A stretch of 64,000 nt of DNA. Source: Diplonema papillatum. Taxonomy: Eukaryota > Euglenozoa > Diplonemea > Diplonemida > Diplonemidae. The translations under genes and the position numbers were made by a program. The notes under the pieces were generated by a model, which was not told the origin of the DNA, ran no database searches, and saw only the letters and a list, made by a program, of their open reading frames with translations. Below, in pieces: positions 1 to 11,656 of this stretch. Each line of letters begins with the position of its first letter. Positions within the stretch are counted from its first letter, which is position 1. The stretch lies in the NCBI GenBank assembly GCA_030068145.1, contig JAPJBO010000007.1:1-64000 (forward strand), written 5' to 3'.

Positions 1-40
1 GCGGACAGACAGTAGTAGCTATTTATTCACCGAGAGAAAA

Positions 41-129
41 GTCGTTTTCTTGCACGAGGTTTTCCAGATTGCCACGAGAGCCCGCAGGGCTCGAGTGGCA
101 ATCTGGAAAACCGAGTGCAAGAAAACGAC
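41..129. repeat. 89-nt near-perfect hairpin (43-bp arms, 3-nt loop)
   Basis: Left arm 41-83 and right arm 87-129 are reverse complements except at two trinucleotide sites, where GAG in the left arm faces the complement of TCG. The loop is GCA. No gene is recognised over it. Function is unknown; it could be a transposon end, a small-RNA precursor or a cloning/assembly fold-back. Confidence 0.9.
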
Positions 130-147
130 GTCTCGAGGTAAGAAGAT

Positions 148-731
148 TGCTTTACTGCCGCATCACCTGACTTTTCTGCGTCCGAGAGAGCTACGCACAG
201 GGTGTGGGAGACGCCGAAGGCCAAGAAAGATGGCGTGCCACACACCAGCTACTGGCCAAGTTCCTGTCGTGTACAACAGCACAGTCGGCTCACACAGTGT
301 ACGCTGCACGTCAGCATCCCAAGTTTCCATGGCACTGGCGGTCTCCGACTCCTGCTCCGCATCCTGCAACGAATGAGCTGGTCCTGCCATTCGAATCATT
401 CTTCCGTTCGCTCAGTAGTGTCAGATCATGCGCGTCAACCTTGTCCCTTGCTGTTCTTTGGCACTGTGACTTCCACAGGAATGCACCTGAATTGCCCACG
501 AAGACACCGGATTGCCCACGAATGCACCTGTATTGCCCACAAAAGCACCTGGAAACCAAAACTGCTATGCGTGCAAGAAAAGTAGTTATGCGTGCAAGAA
601 AGTAGTTATGCGTGCAAGAAAAGTAGTTATGCGTGCAAGAAAAGTAGTTATGCGTGCAAGAAAAGTAGCTATGCGTGTAAGAAAAGTAGCTCTCAAGGAT
701 GCAGAAAAGTCAGGTGACAGGCAGTAAAGTC
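148..731. repeat. Fold-back repeat carrying two minisatellites
   Basis: Segments 148-194 and 686-731 are inverted copies of each other (roughly 40 of 47 positions by eye). Between them lie about four copies of a 19-20-bp unit (core ATTGCCCACGAATGCACCTG, 479-552) and about six copies of a 20-21-bp unit (core TATGCGTGCAAGAAAAGTAG, 564-690). The second minisatellite resembles the stem of the hairpin at 41-129. No convincing coding sequence is present. Confidence 0.75.
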
Positions 732-1386
732 TTTTTTTCCCGGCTTTTTGGGGTACCAGGGAAAGCCTGCTACACGGGAGCCAAGCTTCACGTGTTCGGC
801 GGTACTGCAGAGCCACGGGCCTACGGGTCAAGTGGCTACCGATTTCCCAAACTAAAGCATCAAGGCGTGGCGCACCTTGGGGCTTGGCGCTTGCGCTGAA
901 CACAAGCTCGTCGAGACGGTCAGCCACAGGGCAGAGCGGACGGGGTTGTGGCACTGTGCTGCCTCCGACTCAAGCTTTGCAAGCTGTGGTTGACCGTCAC
1001 GTTCCTGGACCGGGAGCGGCCTTTTTCTTTTTTCTTTTCTTCTTCTTCTTTCCCGGCTTTTTGGACCTTTTCCGCACGTTCCGCATGTGAATTAAATTTG
1101 AGCCCAAAAGCATCGGAAACCATGCCCTTGATGCTATTTGTGTTTTTACTCGTTCTGAATTCATTTGCAGGGCGCTCATTATCGAAGCTCTCAAGTTCAT
1201 CGATTTCGTTCGAGTGATCATGCCAAGTGTATGTTTTCCCTTCCTCTTTTTTCGTAGTAACAATGCATTGTAAACACGAAAGAGAACGCTGGTAGCGTGT
1301 TTGGGAGAAGATTAGCCTAATGAGCATATTCACTCACTATCATCCTCTAGCAGGCTAATCCTCCCCCGGCACGTACAAACTAACAC
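732..1386. other. No gene recognised
   Basis: The interval contains a T/C-rich tract at about 1020-1055 and otherwise mixed sequence. The short open frames here have no recognisable domain or coding-like composition. Confidence 0.5.
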
Positions 1387-2845
1387 TGGTGTGGTCGGTG
1401 GGCCAGTTCCCCCGTAGTTCAACCTGGGGGGGGGGGGCGCCTTTTTTTGCTGAGTGCTTCGGGGATCCTGGGTCCCGGAGAGCATTTCTAAGCTGCCTTG
1501 CACCTTTTCGTCACAATAAGGACCATTTCAGGCAATTCGAGCGTATCAAGATCAGAAACCCCAGGGACAAAACACATGGTCCAGGCCAAAACCTGTCATT
1601 CTGTGACTCTCAGTCTGTCCTTCCTTCTCAATATATTCCTTCCTCTTCGGGGCACGCATAGCACAGGGCCGCTCTGCGCCAAGGTGGGCTCTCCCCCCGC
1701 CTTCGCCAGGGCCGACTGCAGGGAAAGTGGTCGCCACAAAGGAAATGCCTCGAAATTCGCCGGTAGTGACAGGATCAGCTGCGGCAAGGAGAGCAGGAAC
1801 GGTTCCACCAGAGGCGGTTGTGGTCGAAGACGGCAACCCCAGCGAGAGGAGTAAGGTTGATAACCAAAATGAGAACATGATTGTCTTGCTGAAGGCAGGG
1901 TTGCGGTGCAGGAGGAGGAACTGCTGCTTGGCCGAGGATGAGATGACTATGGCGGCAGGGACAGAACAGAGAGATAGAGAATCCTCCTTGTGTGGGGTAG
2001 TCACGCCTTCGCAGTCCCAGGGCCTCCACACACCTGCATACATCCGTTGACTGACCTTTCCCGAGAGGTCCGAGTTGGAATGCGGGTACCATCCCGAAGA
2101 GCTCCGGTTTCCCAGAGAAGAGGAGTTGCTGAAGCAGAGATCGTAAAGCAGCTTGCCCACAACAACATTAGCCCTGAATCGTATGCTTCGGGTGAGGGCA
2201 GGCAGTGTAGCAAGAAGTAACTTCTTATCAACTTCCCTTCCATGCAGACACGAGTCGGACTCAGCTTGCTGAGCAAGCACATCCTTTCGTCTGTGACTGT
2301 CCCTATCAAATCACCACGGGATCCTCTAGATTGCGTTCTGCCTGCCAATTGTGGGCTGTCCAAGATATTCTGCAGATCTCGATTGGTCGCCTCTGCCATC
2401 CGTCACGATAACGCGATGGTTTTCAAGCACCAGTACATGCACGCAATGATCGCGACTAGCTTTTCCTTCAGTCCTCTGGCGAACGTTGAAGGGGCCCCGT
2501 GTAGCGAGCTTTACTTAGGTTCCTGCAAGCGCGAGCCAACCGACTTTTGCGAGTAGCGTTCGAGTCTACTTTCTCAACGAATCCTTCATGCGCATTCCAC
2601 ACGGCGTCACGAAAGCACCACCCCGACGAACTAAGTGGAACTGGCCTTGGGGTGTCCTTTTTTTTTGTAGGGGAACCTTTTCAAACGCCACGCACCGGCG
2701 CCAAACCGGGAGCCTTGGAGTGACTTAAATAGTTTCTCTTGCTTGGGCCTTCCGCAGAAGGGCCAAACCTTTTGAAAAATGGAGCCTTCGGGGTGTCGGT
2801 GGACAGGGGGCCCCGTAGTTCCCCTTGGCTATACCGACCACGCCA
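1387..2845. mobile_element. Family-1 DNA transposon, copy A
   Basis: The element begins TGGTGTGGTCGGT at 1387 and ends with the near-complement ACCGACCACGCCA at 2845. It is flanked by direct 5-bp repeats AACAC (1382-1386 and 2846-2850), read as a target-site duplication. Subterminal GGGGAACTACGG-type motifs occur at the right end. It shares long stretches, in opposite orientation, with the element at 22219-24717. An internal segment of about 175 bp (about 1591-1773) is flipped relative to that copy. No transposase was recognised, so it is probably non-autonomous. The superfamily is not assigned: TG...CA ends with a 5-bp duplication would also fit an LTR-type element, but the 13-bp inverted ends favour a DNA transposon. 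Confidence 0.8.
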
Positions 2846-3069
2846 AACACACGCCTATTCTTTTTTCAGCTTGGGGGTTCGTCTCCCGCCACGCGGACAC
2901 AGGCATAACCACCACGACCCCGCAGGATTTTCACGTCTACCGCTGGATATTTGTGGACGCCGGAAAACGGTACCGAGGCGCGTCAGATGGTACAGCAGGC
3001 GCCTCGCGTGGATTTACGCCCCTGCTCGAGGGCTTTGCGGCTGCCCCGACGCACAACGAGGAAAGTACG

Positions 3070-3501
3070 ATGAGTATGATCACCGGCATGCGCGTGGAGC
3101 AGGAGTCGAAAGACGGCGCAAAGCTTGTGCCGCTTCTTTCGATTCCCGAAAGACTCTATGAAGAGGTTCTAACTACGCTTTCGACTGAAGACCTCGCGCA
3201 CGCCTTGCAAGTCGTATGCCGACGGGCGGAAGAAGACCAGAGAGTTCCTAGTGTGGCTGCTGCGCCGGATTTTGCATACATTGAGCGGTGCCTCGAAATG
3301 GATTTGTCCGAGCTGCATCTTCTGAGTTCTGCGAGCTACTTTAACAGTCTGCAAGTTGTCACCTCGATGCCCGCCATGGCTTTGATTCGACACGAAACTA
3401 CCTCTGCGACGTCAAGTAAAACCCCCAGCAAGCGTGCTAGCTACGCACAACGATCAGGCACCCCGCCCCCTGGTGGCATGCTAGTGCCACTTGCAGAGTG
3501 A
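3070..3501 (+). CDS. Hypothetical protein, 143 aa
   Basis: The frame is open from inside the preceding transposon, but composition looks coding from about 3060. The ATG at 3070 (MSMITGMRVEQESKDG) is therefore taken as start. The product has a helical, Leu-rich middle (LSIPERLYEEVLTTLSTEDL and following) and a Ser/Thr/Lys-rich tail that ends at a TGA. No domain is recognised. An upstream exon joined by splicing into this frame cannot be excluded. The neighbouring gene 1.4 kb downstream has the same orientation. The call rests on composition and an uninterrupted frame only. Confidence 0.4.
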   Translation: MSMITGMRVEQESKDGAKLVPLLSIPERLYEEVLTTLSTEDLAHALQVVCRRAEEDQRVPSVAAAPDFAYIERCLEMDLSELHLLSSASYFNSLQVVTSMPAMALIRHETTSATSSKTPSKRASYAQRSGTPPPGGMLVPLAE

Positions 3502-4936
3502 AAACTGACCAGAAGTCTTTATGTGTCTCGCTCACATGCCCTTTCTACGTTGTGGAATTCTGCGTTTGGAAAAAAACTCTCTCTGATGCTGGTGTCAAGT
3601 CAGGTCAGGCGTCGTTTCCCGTACCTGCGCTATCATCGGGTTGTGTGTGCTATTTAGAACCGTTCGGCCGCAACCCGTTGGTTTCTGCCACTTCGTTTGA
3701 ACGTGGGAATCTCCGGTCCGATGCTTTCAGGTGTTGGGGGTGACCGTATGCGGCACCGTTCGTCTCGCAAAATCGTTCTTGGCTCAAGGTTGCGAAGATC
3801 TCTTGAGGAAAGGCACTTTCTGCCAGCAAGCAGCTATTCCTTAAGGAGCATCTCGTTCTGAGAAACTTGCTTGTTTCCGTAGCGCTACAGCAAATCACGT
3901 CTGTCTTCCTTTCGTGATTCGACTTGGCGTTTGTTCCAAACGTGCATAGACGTAGGCGGCGCACCGACCATCTTGAGATGGGTGCTTCGCGATCCCTATG
4001 TGATTCGACCCAAGTGGTACAATTTTTTAAGCTTCAACCACGGCTCCTGGGTTCTGCGTAACTGAGTGGCGCGTGACAATGACCGCCGGACAATAAGCAT
4101 GCGTGTCTCGCAGAAACTGGGCAACCAACATGAACTCCAAATTCGCAAGAGCTTGCTTTTCATGGCTTCAGGGCTCGGTAGGCCTTCCAGGCCTTCTAAC
4201 TGTCGACACACAAAGCACGAAGTCTGAGTGCCACGAACGTTTTTTCTACCCGAAGAAATCCGCGGGGTTGTGTTCCAATTAGCAAACGTATGCCAAAGAG
4301 CAAATAAGATACTGACCTCAACCAAGTCAAACGAACCGATTCTGTTGCGTTGCCTTCGCTCCTTCGTTCCTCTTCTGCATGTGGTTCCACCGAGCGACGC
4401 CACCATTTCCGCTCGAAGTAGATTTGTTCGCCGAGGACCATCTTTTCTTTGAGTCCACAGTGGACGGGTACAAGGATGATTAGCTGATTACCTCCTCTTA
4501 CTAGCCTACTCCTTTTAGGTTCCCCTGGAGTCCGCTCACGATTGCTCCCGTTCACCGAAACCTCTCTGGTCTATTGACTTGCAAACCCGCACGTTGCCGC
4601 GCGAAATGTCCCCGGGCTCTAAACGGTGGTACGCAATGTCGCAAGGCTTCATTTTGCGGCAGTTTGGATGCAAGGTCGTGGGCTCATAAGGTACCGCATC
4701 ATTCCGATAGTAGTGAACGCCTGGATGCGTCACTGCAAAAGTTTGTTGTAAAAGTTGTAGTGCGTCATAATATCACCTCGGACAAGTCGCGAATATTTGA
4801 GCATCGAACGGCAAGCATGAACCGATTCTTCTACAACCATCAGGGGAACGAATACACCATATACTGCCGCAATTCCAGGGTTTCGGGTAAACCACGCGAG
4901 CAGCTGTGAGGTCCTGTCGGCCCTACCTCTCGTTCT
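3502..4936. other. No gene recognised
   Basis: About 1.4 kb between two co-oriented genes. It shows no strong coding composition, repeat structure or RNA gene. Open frames on either strand are short and lack recognisable motifs. Confidence 0.5.
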
Positions 4937-5500
4937 ATGATGCTGCGAGTCCTCAGGGTGCCCTTGCTCGCAAGGCAGCGCCGTTTCTGTGGCAAGACAG
5001 TGACGAGCAATGATCGCAGTGCTTTCGTAGAGGCTAACGGACCGACCCCCCGAGAAGTTGGCAACAGCACTGAAGCCGGCAAGGTCGAAGTAGTTTGGGA
5101 CAATTGCGACACGGCGGGGGACATCAAAGCCGAAATGGCAATGGAGGGGTTCGAAGACGTCGAGGTCAAGCCGGAGCACTACGCCCTGGCGGTGCGCGCC
5201 TTCGCGTACGGGACAATTGTTGCTGTGCTCATCGTGTCCGGGCTGAGCTACGTGGCCGGATGGTTCATTGGGGTTTCGGACTACCGCGAAGCCCTTGCTT
5301 ACATGCGCGACGCACCTCATCGGGAGGCGCAGGCCGCAATAGACCGCGGGGAGGCAACCTACCGGCATGAGATTGATCTCTTGAACCCTTCTTCATGGAA
5401 GGATGCCTGGAACGGAATCATTGTCGACTTGGAGAAAATTGAGCGGGAACATCGTGTTGCCGACGACAGCGAAAACGAAAACGAAAAGGCGTCAGTATGA
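4937..5500 (+). CDS. TMEM242-like mitochondrial membrane protein
   Basis: A 187-aa single-exon frame that starts at the first of two adjacent ATGs and ends in TGA. Residues 1-28 are rich in Arg and lack acids until residue 26, as in a mitochondrial targeting peptide. The central stretch AVRAFAYGTIVAVLIVSGLS, followed by a hydrophobic run and GVSDYREAL, resembles the conserved second half of TMEM242/DUF1358 proteins (ALRALGWGSLYAW then GVHSMNDF in human). In animals TMEM242 is an inner-membrane factor for ATP synthase assembly. Only one clear membrane span is visible here (about residues 92-112), where animal TMEM242 has two. The C-terminal part is acidic and has no match I recognise. The assignment is by eye and moderate; a generic single-pass mitochondrial protein is the alternative. 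Confidence 0.5.
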   Translation: MMLRVLRVPLLARQRRFCGKTVTSNDRSAFVEANGPTPREVGNSTEAGKVEVVWDNCDTAGDIKAEMAMEGFEDVEVKPEHYALAVRAFAYGTIVAVLIVSGLSYVAGWFIGVSDYREALAYMRDAPHREAQAAIDRGEATYRHEIDLLNPSSWKDAWNGIIVDLEKIEREHRVADDSENENEKASV

Positions 5501-6066
5501 GTGCAGGATGGCAAGCAGCCACCGGTGGCGGCAACGTCGTTGGCCGCCAGCTCTCGCTTCTGAAACCCAAGTCCGATCAGCCTTGCCCGCGCGTCGTCTG
5601 TTCCTCAAGCGTCCTATCCTTTCATAAGATGTGGTCTCGCGCCTCGTTCCCGGATCGGGATCTTCGATTCGTGCTGAAGTTATGCTTGAAAACGTTTGAC
5701 CATTTCGTCTAGCCTTGCTTGAAGTGCTCCTCCCGCGTGATAGAAACGTGTCTCGATATTTCGAGCTTCGGAGGGGTTCGAAAGGAAATACGCGTTTCAT
5801 TTTCTGCAATTATTCCTAAGGATGCCTTCCGTGGAAACCGCGACTTCACCACAGATATTGCGCCGCAGGCACCTAAAAATGGTGCTCCAGCCTCTTCGAG
5901 CGTTGTTCTCGGATTATTATTCACCGGTCCGTCCACCGCCAGCTGAATAGAAAAACGAAGAGGGGGGAAGGAAAGGAAAAGAAAAACGAGTTGCCGGTAC
6001 TAAAAGGGAACCCGCAACCATTCAGCGGTACGAGGGAAACCGCTTTCGCGCGGGTCGTCGGTCGCG
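5501..6066. other. Intergenic, nothing recognised
   Basis: Short spacer between two co-oriented genes. A purine-rich stretch at about 5946-5990 immediately precedes the next gene and may be part of its leader. Confidence 0.5.
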
Positions 6067-9000
6067 ATGTCGGCACACGACCTTGCCGCGATGATGAAGC
6101 AGCGAGAAGAAGAGCTGCGCAGGGCCGCCGAGCAGAGTCGCGTGAGGGCGCAGGCACATCGACAGCAGGCTCTTGCGGCTCATGAAGTGGTCGCTTCTCT
6201 GGTGGGAGGAGGGCAGTTTGCCACCGTGGTTGATCCCGTCGACCTCGCGTCGCAGCCGTCGTCAACTTCGATTCAGCAACCCGCGGCTGACCCTCAGCCG
6301 CTTCTCAACGAGGAGGCTTCCGCCACAGCGGAGTGTGTCATCTGCCAAGATCAAGCAGCCCACACCAAAAAAAAGCTTCCGCCCCCCCCTGTAGCGGAGC
6401 CCCCAGCGTCGGAAGGCGACCACGGCCTGTCTCTTTCCCCCGACACGGCGACCGACAACAACAAAATCATCATCACCAACAGTAGCTGCCACAGCAACAA
6501 CGACGGCAAGAACAATGCCACCGACAACGGCGACGATGACACTTCCATGAGGCCGCCTGACGAAGAGGCAGCTGTGCCGCGCAACCTTCGGTCGCCCCGC
6601 GAGCCAGCCACAGCTGGTAGTAGCAAGTCGAAGAAACGGTCCACCTCCGCGAGGGCTGGAGACGGCGCTTCAGGGAAGCAGAAGCGATCTGCCAGCAGCG
6701 GCAAACCTGGAACGGCGCGGCGGGCGTCGACTCCGGCTGGCGGAGCAGCGGGGCACGCGTTTCGGAGATCGGCCACGTCGAGGCCCACGTCGCCCGGGGT
6801 TGGAAAGGGCCCGAGAGCCGGGGGGCTGTCGCAGGGGATCAATCACGGGGATTGGCTCCGGGCGAAGAGGGAGGCGCTGAGGGAAATGAAGCACGAGAAA
6901 GAGAAAGAGCGAGGGATAGAACGAGAACGCGAGCAGCTTTCCCGCCGAAAGCCAATCGGCGAAGGCAAGCGAACCGAGAGAACCGACCGAACCGCGGCGA
7001 AGCGAGACGCCGCAACCAGCGCGCTGGGGAGCCCGCGCGTCCGGAGCAGAGATGACCACTGCATGCTTGACAACGCCTCTTCGGCCCCTTACGACCGCGG
7101 CTCTGAAGCCTCATCGGAGCGGTTGCGCCCGTGGGAGATGGGTGGGTACCCTGCGCCGACTGACGACGAGGTGACCCGCAAAAAGCAAGCGCGGCTCCCG
7201 GGCAACACGTCGCCGCGGTCGCCTCCGCACCGCCGCAAGTCCAATGCGTCGGTCATCTCCGAAGGTCGGTGCCCCACCTCCGGGTACCGATTCCCCCAGA
7301 CGGCGAGCTCGTACGTAGCCCACGCGGACACGTATGACGCAAGCTTCGATAGGACAGCCCCGATAGGTCAGAAGATGGTCGAGCGGCTAGAAGCGATGGA
7401 GAAGTCTGCGTCGCTGAAAGACACATCCGAGCTGACCCGGCGTCATGAAGAAGATGCGCGTCTGCGGAGACTCGAAGAGGACAACAGCCTCTTGAGGGAA
7501 CAGCTCACCGCGTTGCTAACAACCCACCCTCTAATCGCCGGCGCCGTCGATGATCATGCGGGGACGGAGCTGGATGCAGGAATGAATGCGTCATTCGCGG
7601 TCATGTCCTCGGTGTACGATGCGGCAGAGCAGGCCGCGTTGAACCCGTCGTTCCGAAGCGCTTTCGAGGCGAATTCACCCGTGTTCCAGCTGCCCACGGC
7701 CGCGAGTTTTTCGATGCATCCGCAGGTGAGCGGACCGGCCGGCGCCGCCTCCGCCGTTCCCCCCTCTTACCGCAGCCGTCCGCTGCCCGCGACGCCCCAC
7801 CAGACGCCGATGATTCCCGCGGCCGACTCGACAGTTCCCTCACGGCGCGCGTCTGTCGCCCAAGACGTGGGCCACCCGTTCCTCGTCAACCCGCCCGCCA
7901 CCGCGATGAGCCTGTCGTCGCCGCAGGCGAGCAAGCACGACAAGCTCCGCCTCAAGTCGTCGTTCGCGGCCACGCCCGTCTTCGGCAGCCAGGAGAAGCC
8001 AAAGAAAAAAACCCGCGCCCCCGACGAACCCGCCGGCACCACGTCGCCCAGAAGAAGGGGCCAACCGACGGCTCGTGCCATCCGCAAGCCGCTGGGCAGC
8101 CCGCCGGATCTCCGCCAGTTTGCCCTCAACGCTTCGAGGCACGTGACGAGCCCGGTGTTTCCCGGAAACGCGCCAGGGGCCCCGCCCGTGTTCGAGTCCG
8201 GCTGCGGCGACATGCTGAACGCCAACCCGGACTACCTCGAACCCGGCGCCGCCTCTTCGTCCGCGGCGCGGCCCCGCCCGCTCCCGCCGCCGCCGCCGCC
8301 GATGCACTACTTCGCGTGCCAAAACACGGCCGCCACGCCGTCGCCTCGCGGGCGGGGCGGCGGCCACTACACGCCGCCGCGGCAGCCCGCCGCCGACGCC
8401 GACCATCGGGTCACGCAGCCTGCGATACCCGCCCAATTCGTGCTGGCCGCGATCGCCGACTTGGAGAGCCAAACGCGGCTCCAGTTCGAAGTGACCGCAG
8501 CTTTTACGCTGAAGGGCATCCGCGCAGTAGCACGAGAGACAATGTACCGGCTTCGCTGCTTTGAGGCTGACACAGCCAACGCTGAAACGTCCCTCAGCGT
8601 GCTCGAACGACGCGTGTTCGACATGATGCAGGTCAACTACGGACACTCCGACTACCAAACCTCATTCAACCCCGACGCGCCGGGAGCAGCTGGTGCGCAA
8701 GACAGCGTGCTCCCGGTTGCCAGCCCAGCCGCGGGCAACATACTCTTGGCTGCTGCCAGTCCGGCCACGGATAACATATTCTTGGCTGCCGCCAGCCCAC
8801 CCACGGCAATGGCTCCGCAGGCGGGTGGTGGGGGTGCCTTAGTTTCGGTGCTGAGCCACGGCAGCCCGGCGGGGAAGCCGAAGAAGAAGGTGTCCGTGTC
8901 GCAGGAAGCGGTTCGGGCAGGCGACGCGAAGAGCGGCCGGCCGGACGCGGCGTCGACCGCGCCGCCTTTCCGCAATATGTCGATGTCGCCGGTGCGCGAG

Positions 9001-9275
9001 ACGGGCTCCCCGTACGAGCAGTCAACCGCGCGCTTCCGCCGGTCTCCGCCGCTGGACGCGAGCCCGGGGCCCCGCAAACAGGCGCTGTTCGCTGTGCATT
9101 CGCCGATCTCCATGGGAAGCCCGTCCTCGTGGGATGAGCGCACAGAGCTCATCCGCAGAATGCGCGAGACAGAGGAGGCGGAACTCGAAGTCGAAGAGCA
9201 AAACAGCCGCCTCCGCGCAGAGCTCGAGCGCGTCAGACACAAGCTTCACGGGCAGCACGCGCTGCCTTTCATGGG
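6067..9275 (+). CDS. Large low-complexity coiled-coil protein (first exon)
   Basis: An open frame of about 1,070 codons starting MSAHDLAAMMKQREEELRRA. The N-terminus is a predicted helix. Long Ser/Pro/Ala/Arg-rich disordered stretches follow, including a highly charged Lys/Glu/Arg helix near residues 270-320, a coiled coil at about 435-485 (MVERLEAMEKSASL onward), a polyproline run near 740, and a short in-protein repeat (NILLAAASPATDNIFLAAAS) near 890. It ends in a heptad-rich helix from about 1020. At 9276 the sequence reads GTATAT, a donor like the others in this window, so the frame probably splices onward; unspliced it stops at 9303. Composition and GC-rich third positions support real coding. 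No family is recognised; a cytoskeletal or scaffold role is only a guess. Confidence 0.65.
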
Positions 9276-9303
9276 GTATATCCTTAGCTGTTCCGTCTTT
9301 TAA

Positions 9304-11104
9304 TTTTCATCCCACCTCGCAGCAAGTGCACATAGGGTTCTTAGCCCGTCAAAAAGACACCCACCCTACCGAACAGCAACCACAGAGAGCACGTCGTCGC
9401 CAAGCTGCATGGCACATCACTTGTCCTGTCGGTCTTATGCCTTGCACATTACAGTCAAAAATGACCGGTTACCACGGGGGTTAAAGGGGTTCTAGCTGGG
9501 AGAATCATATTATCATACCGGCTTATTTGTTGTGATATTTGGCTGTGTACTTACCCTTTAAGAACCGGGGGGTTGCAGAGTTTTCTAATAGAGACCGAGG
9601 GCCGACGGCAACCGTGGTACTATAGACACGTCTAAGGGACAAGGGGCACTGAGAGGGTGGGAAACGTCTTCAGGTTTTAAAAAAGAAAGCCCTTGTTTGC
9701 CAGCGCCAGGCTGTGCTTGCCGCGTTTTACAGTCACCAACGAACAACAGGGTTCCCATTCCCGGAGTCGAAGATGACACACGGAGCTCCAGGGCTAGGTG
9801 AAGCGCTTCTTCTCACACGGCTGCCGAATGAAGCGCCTCCATCTGGATCACATTTTCATGTCACTGGAGACAGAGAGACAGCACATCGCAGCGGTCGTGC
9901 TTAAATGCATGACCAGCAACCGCGACGCCTCGCGAGCTCGCCCAACCGCGACGCCTCGTGAACATCGAAAGCTGAACCACCTGACTACAGCTTGGTTAGG
10001 AGACAGGGGTCGGGATGTGATGCGCTGGGGAACTGAGGCTTTCAACCAGAGTACATCCAGTGGTAGCATCACGGCATCGCCCCATCGAACCGGCAGGCAC
10101 TTTATATGGACTGCGAGGGCGTCTTTGCTCCCTGAAAATACGTGCAACGCTTCACGGTTGGTCACTTCCTCACTCTCCTCGAGGCACGCGCCCCCTGTTC
10201 TCGTGTGGGCCTGCTCGGGAATAGCAAAAGGGGTTCATTCCTGCCCTTAGTAAGATTCGGGCGCGCGAGACGAGATGGTGCCCTCTTAACATTGCCGGTG
10301 GGTCCGTGTGGGTCAGGCCGGGTTCGAGGGCTCAGGGGATTGCTGTGGCCGCTGAATTCGAGAGCACGGCGTCCGAACAGCCGCTCTTACCGGGAAACAG
10401 GAATCTCCCAGTTCTTGTCTCTTTCTTTTTTCCTTTTCTTTCACGTCTTCTTCAGTGCTCGTACGAAGGTCAATGCCGCAGCAGGTCATATTCGCGACAG
10501 ACGGTCTACGTGGCCCAACGGAACTTGGCGTTTTCCTCAACATCAAGCCTTCCACTGACCAAGGGTTGTCCCGAAGCTTCTTCTATTGCTTCCTTGGACA
10601 TCGGTGACTGTCTGGACCATTGTGCCAATGCGTTCTTAGCGCGAGCACTGCTCTTTTTCATTATGCATCGTGAAATTTTTTCTGTTTATACAGAGCAACA
10701 CTGCTCTGATGAAGAGGTGCTCCGGCACCCCGCACCGTTGTTGCTCAAAGGTTGCCTGTACAGAGCGTGAGTGAGGAAAAAAAAAGGAGAAACAAAACCA
10801 TGTATAACGGATGTGAATTACGAGCTGCGGGGAATCTTCCCCTTCTTTACCCTTTGCTTTCTTCTTCTTCACCTGCGCCGAAGAGTGAGCGAGTGGCTGG
10901 CGCCGACCTGACTGAGGCTGACACACCCAGTACGAACGAGCAGAGCCCCGCAGCTTAATGCATTATGGGAAACAGTTCCTTTTTCACCACATGCAATGTT
11001 TGAGGAAACTGAACCGCCCAAGTAGGACCCTCGGATCACACCTTGCGTCCAGTACTTGAGTACGGGGTAGGGCGGTCAACACGAAACACTCCCTTTTCCC
11101 CTTC
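9304..11104. other. No gene recognised; may hold further exons of the upstream gene
   Basis: The upstream gene seems to end in a splice donor at 9276, so one or more downstream exons are expected here. I could not identify them from composition or motifs. No tandem repeat or inverted repeat of note was seen. Confidence 0.4.
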
Positions 11105-11152
11105 GTTTCTCCTCCTTTCGCTGTGTATTTAAGGCGTTTTCTACAGTCTCCG

Positions 11153-11656
11153 TACTTTGCCTTCAACGGGGGCTTCGTTGTATTGTATCGCAACTCGAAA
11201 AAGAGGGGCAGTGGGGGAAGGGGGAAGGGGGACAGGGTGAAAGATAAGCGTGCCGCTCCCCGAAGCCGCGGACGCGCCGCTGGTCGCGCGCGTGAAGCGG
11301 AAGCGAGACGAAGGCGACGAGTCGCTCGAGAGCGCAGCCCGGCAACGCCGAGCCGGAAGGCCGCCGCAAAGCGGACGCCGAGGACCCGGCGCCGACGACG
11401 TCGCCGACCGTCCAGCAAGCGCAAACCGACAACCTCACGCAGCACGCGAGCAACCTGTCCCCCAGGCGCCGCTGACGCCGCCCCCCGACGACACCACCGA
11501 GGACCGCAATAAGTCGTCGGCCCGGAAGGCCCGCCCCAAGTGCGGAAAAGCCGGCAAGGCGCCGGTCCCCCGTAGTGCTCTCTAGTTTTCCCACAACAAC
11601 AAACCTACGCATTCCTTTCGTTTCTCCTACTTTCGCTGTGTTTTCTGGACTCGTCG
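11153..11656 (+). repeat. Degenerate copy 1 of the kinase gene 5' end
   Basis: This unit of about 504 bp repeats the leader of the downstream Tousled-like kinase gene plus roughly its first 125 codons. The position of the start codon reads ATA (11244-11246) instead of ATG. After the 36th codon or so it lacks four bases present in the gene, which shifts the frame, and two further stretches of about 20-25 bases are missing. It ends in a CCCGTAG...CTCTCTAG stretch not found in the gene. Confidence 0.9.

Noticed and set aside
564-690. CRISPR array
   Set aside because: The units are contiguous 20-21-bp repeats without unique spacers, in a eukaryotic setting. It is a minisatellite.
3770-3790. Match to part of the dinoflagellate spliced leader (CTTGGCTCAAGG)
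   Set aside because: Only the 3' end of the leader matches, the 5' half is absent, and there is no gene start nearby. Probably chance.
6330-6360. RING or zinc-finger start (CVIC) in the large low-complexity protein
   Set aside because: Only one Cys pair is present; the remaining Cys/His ligands of a RING or other zinc finger are missing downstream.
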